From Pisolithus tinctorius (lineage: Eukaryota; Basidiomycota; Agaricomycetes; Boletales; Pisolithaceae), in contig JANFAH010000006.1 in the NCBI GenBank assembly GCA_024663395.1, positions 558,001-622,000 on the forward strand: DNA of 64,000 nt, given 5' to 3'. Shown here one piece after another: positions 59,610 through 64,000 of the stretch. Each line of letters starts with the position of its first letter. Position 1 is the stretch's first letter. The notes beneath the pieces are model-generated. The model saw only the letters and a program-made list of their open reading frames with translations, made no database searches and was not told the DNA's origin. The translations under genes and the position numbers were made by a program.

Positions 59610-60782
59610 TGTTACACTTGACCAAAGTCAAGATGTAGGGAGAGTGTGAAGTACAGGTTCACCCTCGGGTGACCAGGCTTCAAGACCGGGTGACAGGGGC
59701 TAAGTCCGAGTGGCCAAAGTCAAGGCCAGGAGACAGGGGCCAAGTCCGGTTGGACCGGAGTTAAGGCCAGGAGCGCAGGAACAAGACCAGTAGCATGGGA
59801 AACCGACTGGTCTTGGGGTGCACACAGGGGGGAAGCCAGTCCAGGGTTGGATCTACCTCCCTTGGTCTCAGCTTATGTGCTGTACCCTTATGCAAGCCGG
59901 GGAGAGGTCCAGGACAGGGGCTGGGGATAGCCTAAGGCTCGGCCTTAGCTATAGAGTAGTCTTGGGGTGTAGTACAGGATTCGAGGGTAATACTTAATTG
60001 ATATTCTGACTGGGGGTGCTACGAAGTATGTACAGGGGTTAAATACATGAGGCCAGTCTGGAGTAAAGAACATGAAGCCAGACTTGTGAATAAGCTATTA
60101 GCAAGATGATTAGCAAGAGTGAGGACAGCCATGGAGGCTGTGCAGAGACTAATAGCTAAAGTCCAGGTGACTGGCATACCAGAGTCAGACACAGGTTTTG
60201 TAGAGTAAGCAAAAGTCAGACAAGAGGACTAGACTAAATATAGTGCAAACATGGGAAAACAGACCGGAGTTATGTCCAGGTGACCCAGACATAGAACAAG
60301 GAGGACTGGGGTGGAGCAGTGCAAGGCTGGGAGGCTGAAACAGACCGGAGATAGGGGTAAAACACCGGACTTGGGTTATGCAGGCCAGAGTTGAGTTATC
60401 TAGGGCTGGGACTGGGTTTTCTAGGCCAGACTAGGACCAGACTTGACCGGAGATAGGGGCTAGGGGTCCAGACTGGACTGAGTCTGAGTCCAAGAGTCAT
60501 GGATATGACAGAGAGCTCAAATGCAGTCTAAGGTTTCTACTGAGCAACAGCTGCAGTAACCTTCATAAATGACAAAGGATTTAGGCAACACCGGTAAGAG
60601 TGGTCCTGGTTAGGGACACTGAGGGTGAAGTTCTGAGAGAATGCTGCATATGATTGAGCAGCTCAAGTCTGGGTTTCCAAGACTTGAGCTGGCAGTCTAA
60701 ATACTACAAGAGAACAGACCATGAGGTGTCTGCATGTAAAATCATACAGTGAAAAGAGAAAAGATAGGGGTGAAACATAACA
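59610..60782 (-). repeat. Chromovirus 5' LTR (right), with nested insertion
   Basis: TGTTACACTTG at 59610 to AACA at 60782. Its 1,173 bp include an 866-bp nested element plus a 5-bp duplication; without them about 302 bp remain, matching the left LTR minus its extra 150 bp. Confidence 0.88.
59645..60510. mobile_element. Nested CpG-rich solo LTR
   Basis: 866 bp beginning TGTGAAGTACAGG and ending ATATGACA, flanked by GAGAG at 59640-59644 and 60511-60515. The left LTR shows the empty site with a single GAGAG. TG...CA ends plus a 5-bp duplication and no coding region make it a solo LTR. It keeps many CG dinucleotides, unlike its surroundings. Confidence 0.85.
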
Positions 60783-60787
60783 CCCAC
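60783..60787. repeat. Target-site duplication CCCAC (right)
   Basis: Pair of 53228-53232. Confidence 0.9.
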
Positions 60788-61369
60788 CTAACCACCCCTT
60801 TGCTGACCCAACCATTTTCTCTCCATTGTGACAATTCCCTCTCACTTGACACCCTACTTCATAGTAAATTGGAAAACCACAGAGCAATGCATGCATATGA
60901 TAACCTAAATAATCAGTTCCTGCCAGATGTTGGTCCTGCCTGTGTGTCAAGTCTGGTTCTTCTCCACTGGCAAGTCCTGTTGCAAGGCCACCTGGGAGGG
61001 GGCAGATGTAGGCAGGGATTAATAGGTATGGACTGTTTGGATGTATCAACTGTGAATACACCACTATTCCTTCTGGCTTGGGCTTGAGGCCAGGTTGAGC
61101 AAAACACTAGTAACAAGACATAGAATATGACAAGGACTAGGCCAGTTGATCAATTGGTTGGGGACTGGGTGAGTTTCCTCACAAACCATAACTTCTAGTC
61201 TTAGACCTGTGCTCACCCATAGCTGGACCACAAACTCAAACAAGACAAGCAACTATCATAGCAAATGGAATCCAAGTCCAACAACAGCTTGCTATCATTT
61301 GATACATGAATACAAAGTCTGTATAGTTTACAAGCATCAGTCTTCATGGAAGCTGTGGTTCATCCAACT

Positions 61370-61383
61370 TTATATATATATAT
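61370..61383. repeat. TA dinucleotide run
   Basis: Short (TA)n run at the point where homology between the two blocks ends. Confidence 0.75.
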
Positions 61384-61413
61384 CTGAATTAAAGTGCCTG
61401 AGGGTGCACAGTG

Positions 61414-61620
61414 GCTCAAAAAAGTGTCCCAATATTGGGTGATTTTGGAAAGAGTTGAGATTTATGAGGGAGCCAATAGGAATTAGTTCAAACTCCTGCA
61501 GGACCAAAAGTAGTACTAACCGTTGCCTTGACAACAAGGGCTTGATTATGTAATTTGGTTGACATGGAACCAAGATATACCCATTTTAAAATGACATGTC
61601 ATTGGGACACTTTTTTGAGC
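61414..61620. repeat. 20-bp perfect inverted repeats of a Tc1-like end
   Basis: GCTCAAAAAAGTGTCCCAAT at 61414-61433 is the exact reverse complement of 61601-61620. The outer copy is preceded by CACAGTG, resembling Tc1/mariner termini. It is either a roughly 210-bp MITE or the 5' end (outer and inner repeat) of the transposon whose transposase follows. Confidence 0.75.
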
Positions 61621-61769
61621 ATGATGTTGTCAGTCATTATTTAATAAATAACGTAAAGATTTGACAACTTCTGAGGGATTTTGTGCTGCAACCCTGAGTT
61701 ATTATGTAATGTACATAATCCTGAGCCATAAAAATGGCTTGGGTCCCACTCAGCTAACCCTACTTCACC

Positions 61770-62180
61770 ATGAAATTCATTTTTGCCTCTGCTAGAGCAA
61801 ATATCCATCTTCTTTCTGAATCTGGCCTTTCTGCTCATCAAATCTCCTCTACAACTGGTCAGGGGAGCTCTACTGTGGCCAGGGTCATCAAAGAGTTCCA
61901 GCTAGATTAAGGAAAACCTCAAACTAGAACATCCTTACCAGCCTTCTTCTCCTGGCAGAGGAGAATAGTCTCTAGTATGACCTCTGGAAGAGCTGAAAAT
62001 GCTGTCCAGGCTACCCATATAATGTGTGTGGCCCTTTCCTCTGCTGTCACTTCCCAAACTGTTTGCAGTGTGCTCAATTCTGCATCCCTGAAGGCTATAG
62101 TCAAGCAGGAGAATTATCCTGCAAACACTTCCCTACCATTTTCCACACAATTTTCCTTCCATCCGGTCCAATACTATTGA
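61770..62180 (+). pseudogene. Tc1/mariner transposase fragment
   Basis: From ATG 61770 the frame gives ESGLSAHQISSTTGQGSS, a helix-turn-helix DNA-binding region, then a TAA at 61908-61910. The same frame continues with MTSGRAENAVQATHIM and SQTVCSVLNSASLKAIVKQ, matching the second helix-turn-helix half of Tc1 transposases. The catalytic DDE part is absent. Confidence 0.72.
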
Positions 62181-62470
62181 TCTTGGGCTCAACTGACCAC
62201 ATGGCCCAAGTGCAGTCATCCACAGTCCAGTTTTGGTGCCTAAGAGCAAAGGTAAGTCACTGTTGTGTATGCCTGCAAGACAAGAGGGGCATCACCTGCT
62301 TGACAGTCACCTTCAGGGATGCAGAATTGAGCACACTGCAAACAGTTTGGGAAGTGACAGCAGAGGAAAGGGCCACACACATTATATGGGTAGCCTGGAC
62401 AGCATTTTCAGCTCTTCCAGAGGTCATACTAGAGACTATTCTCCTCTGCCAGGAGAAGAAGGCTGGTAAG
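61934..62470. repeat. 161-bp perfect inverted repeat (hairpin) in the Tc1 relic
   Basis: Arms 61934-62094 and 62310-62470 are reverse complements without a difference that I could find, separated by 215 bp. The left arm is the middle of the transposase fragment. Perfect identity suggests a recent inverted duplication. The right arm stops exactly where an LTR-like sequence starts. Confidence 0.88.
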
Positions 62471-63183
62471 TGTCAAGTCCGGGCCTACTCCGACCAACTC
62501 CGACACTATACAAGGTCTAGAGAGTGGTTTGGAAGCAAGTCTGACAGGGGAGAACGAAACTCCAACTAGCGGAGTGTTGGCAGGAACGAAGTCCGCCAAG
62601 ACAGAGGCGGAGCAGAGTGAGGGCGTCGGGTTTAGCTCGTGCGCTACCCCCTTGCACGATCTCAGCCCTCGTATTTCAGAGGGAGAGTACAGACGGAGAG
62701 TCGGAGGTAACTCCGACTGGCAGAAGACGGAATCAGAGGGAGTAGGAACTAAGTTGATATTCGTACTGAAGAACAGCGGAGTACAGTACATGCTTTTATA
62801 CTGTTACGGAGGTACAGTAATCGGAACTGGAACTGACATACGGAGACTGATAAATTTTCAAGTAAAATTTCCTGGACGACGAATGAAGGGTGGACGGAGG
62901 ACATACGAACGGGTAACACAGAACATCCAGAAAAGGAAATAGTCCAGGTGCTGGACCATGCGGTGAGCGCGCTGCGGAGTACCTGACTGCGAAGGTAGTC
63001 ACATGCCCCTCAGAGAACGGACTGCTCGGTCCGGTAGGAGAGTAACACAAGTCTGACAGCAGTTGGAGCGGAGATTGTTCGTAAACAGCAGATGTTGGGC
63101 GGAGTTGGTGCGGAGTGAGTGAACAACCAGCGGAGTAGGGTGCGGAGCATATAGGGACTTATAATGAACGCACGGTCGTGACA
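62471..63183. mobile_element. CpG-rich LTR-like sequence, TGTCA...TGACA
   Basis: 713 bp starting TGTCAAGTCCGGGCC and ending GGTCGTGACA, with matching 5-bp inverted ends. It contains TATAGGGACTTATAATG near its end. The flanks GTAAG and GTGCC do not match, so it is probably one LTR of a longer element reaching past the window rather than a solo LTR. It keeps many CG, so it is likely young. Confidence 0.65.
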
Positions 63184-63377
63184 GTGCCCCCCCCTTAGGG
63201 CCTGAACCCCTGAAGGCCGCGTGTACGGGACGAGATCAACACGAGTTGATCATTTGAAATTATTTTGATGCCTCGAGGATAATGGCTTTAGCCGCGGCGG
63301 AGCTCCGTCGGAGTTTGAAGTACCGCTTAAAAACACGTGTTAGGGTACTGAACCTTTGTATCCCATCCCCCATCATC

Positions 63378-64000
63378 ATGTCTTCCCAGCGCCAGAGCAG
63401 AACCCCCCAGCCAACCCCTGGCCATGTCCGCGACTACTCCCAAGTCATGGATGAAGAACTGGCCGTTCTCACAGATGACTCCACCGACACCGAGCGGGAG
63501 AAGTCCACGGAGAAGGCGCGCCATTGAGAGGAGACCGAGCAGAGAGAGAGAGAACGTGAGGCAGAGCGCAAGGCCAAACGCGAGGAGGCCAAGAGGCGGA
63601 AGGCAGAGGAGGAGAGGTTGGAGGTGGAGCGGAGGAAGAGAGCGGAGGAGGAAGAGGAGGCTCGAAGGAAGAAGGTGGCAGAGGAGGAGGCAGAGAGGCA
63701 GAGGCAGAGGCAGAGGGCCTCTGAGGAGAGGGCTCAGGCCAAGCGGAATGAGGCCGCACAAAGGTGAGTGGCGGAGTACTGTGAGTCAGGCAGAGCTGAC
63801 TCGCAGTTTTTATTTTCTTAGATTATGCGGCGCGGTGTACAATGTCAACACCGCCCAGAAGGTCCCTGGGACCTCCGTGGTGGTCACTGCGACCAGAAGA
63901 GCCCCCTGCACTCGCTGTATAGCGAGTCTGATGGCGGGGCAGTGCGAGCCAGGACAGGGCAAGACCAGGGCCTGCGTGCCCTGCCACAACAAGAAGAAGA
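63378..64000 (+). pseudogene. Coiled-coil/Cys-rich protein, partial, with one TGA
   Basis: Starts MSSQRQSRTPQPTPG and continues DYSQVMDEELAVLTDDS, then TGA at 63525-63527, then a long charged coiled coil rich in Glu, Lys and Arg. An intron (gtgagtggcgg...ttttcttag, about 63764-63820) leads to a Cys-rich exon with CTRCIASLMAGQCEPG and RACVPCHNKKK, a zinc-cluster-like pattern, running off the window. Such proteins, often linked to transposons, recur in agaricomycetes; I recall the pattern but cannot name it. The TGA fits a CGA (Arg) change. Confidence 0.6.

Larger units (their letters stand above)
53233..60782 (-). mobile_element. Ty3/gypsy chromovirus, full length, decayed
   Basis: LTR retrotransposon on the minus strand: right LTR (5') 59610-60782, gag, pol, left LTR (3') 53233-53684. 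Domain order is gag with zinc knuckle, protease, RT, RNase H, integrase, chromodomain, Cys-rich tail, which is diagnostic of chromoviruses. Both LTRs start TGTTACACTTG and end AACA; a 5-bp duplication flanks the element. Sixteen in-frame TGA codons interrupt gag and pol, but I found no frameshift. CpG is rare throughout except in a nested insertion in the right LTR. The element is not autonomous now. Confidence 0.95.
45490..61370 (+). repeat. Paralogous block, copy 2 (with chromovirus insertion)
   Basis: Second copy of the 29700-35990 block in direct orientation, starts 15.8 kb apart. Three things make it longer: about 250 extra bp after the leader (45573-45936), an expanded minisatellite and a 7.55-kb retroelement. 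After the element the block tail resumes at 60783 and ends at GGTTCATCCAACTT, where a TA run begins. Confidence 0.85.

Noticed and set aside
59610..60782. The two LTRs as different families because of length
   Set aside because: After removing the nested 866-bp element and its duplication, and allowing a 150-bp deletion, they match.

Overview
This window looks like a gene-dense nuclear region of an agaricomycete (mushroom-forming basidiomycete) next to a transposon-rich tract. The genes are split by many short GT-AG introns, mostly about 50-60 nt. The families are fungal: DSC-complex E3 ligase Tul1, Bud6/Aip3, kinetochore Nnf1, a Dcr2-type phosphatase, a secreted aspartic protease, tandem P450s, expanded G-domain GTPases and a chromodomain Ty3/gypsy element. 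The GTPase family and the coiled-coil/Cys protein at the right edge hint at a lineage rich in transposons, perhaps Boletales, but I cannot fix the order.

Layout. 0.2-6.0 kb: phosphatase and Bud6, both +. 6.3-8.0 kb: flavin monooxygenase (-). 8.3-19.0 kb: a two-P450 block (A, B) and its tandem copy (C, D); C is a deletion pseudogene. 19.4-26.8 kb: leucine-rich-repeat protein, aspartic protease, RING protein, mitochondrial phosphate carrier. 26.8-29.7 kb: no convincing gene. 29.7-36.0 kb: block copy 1, holding a broken S/P-rich gene, a dead GTPase gene and a 5-unit minisatellite. 37.6-45.2 kb: unique housekeeping island with phosphatidylserine decarboxylase, a coiled-coil protein, initiator tRNA-Met, Nnf1 and Tul1. 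45.5-61.4 kb: block copy 2, with a GTPase gene that still reads through, a minisatellite grown to about 24 units inside one intron, and a 7.55-kb chromovirus inserted near the block's end. 61.4-64.0 kb: a Tc1/mariner relic with a perfect hairpin, a CpG-rich LTR-like sequence and a partial coiled-coil/Cys-rich gene running off the edge.

The most informative reading is of the chromovirus (53,233-60,782, minus strand). Gag and pol contain sixteen in-frame stops. All are TGA, many at positions where the family usually has Arg, and I found no frameshift. This points to CpG deamination of methylated DNA as the main route of decay. A second, CpG-rich solo LTR with its own 5-bp target duplication sits inside the right LTR, so a younger insertion is nested in an older one. 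The pol frame carries a candidate -1 frameshift site at its start and two zinc-knuckle-like motifs after the chromodomain at its end.

All gene models were built by reading splice signals and conserved motifs by eye. Exon borders are inferred and no database was consulted.
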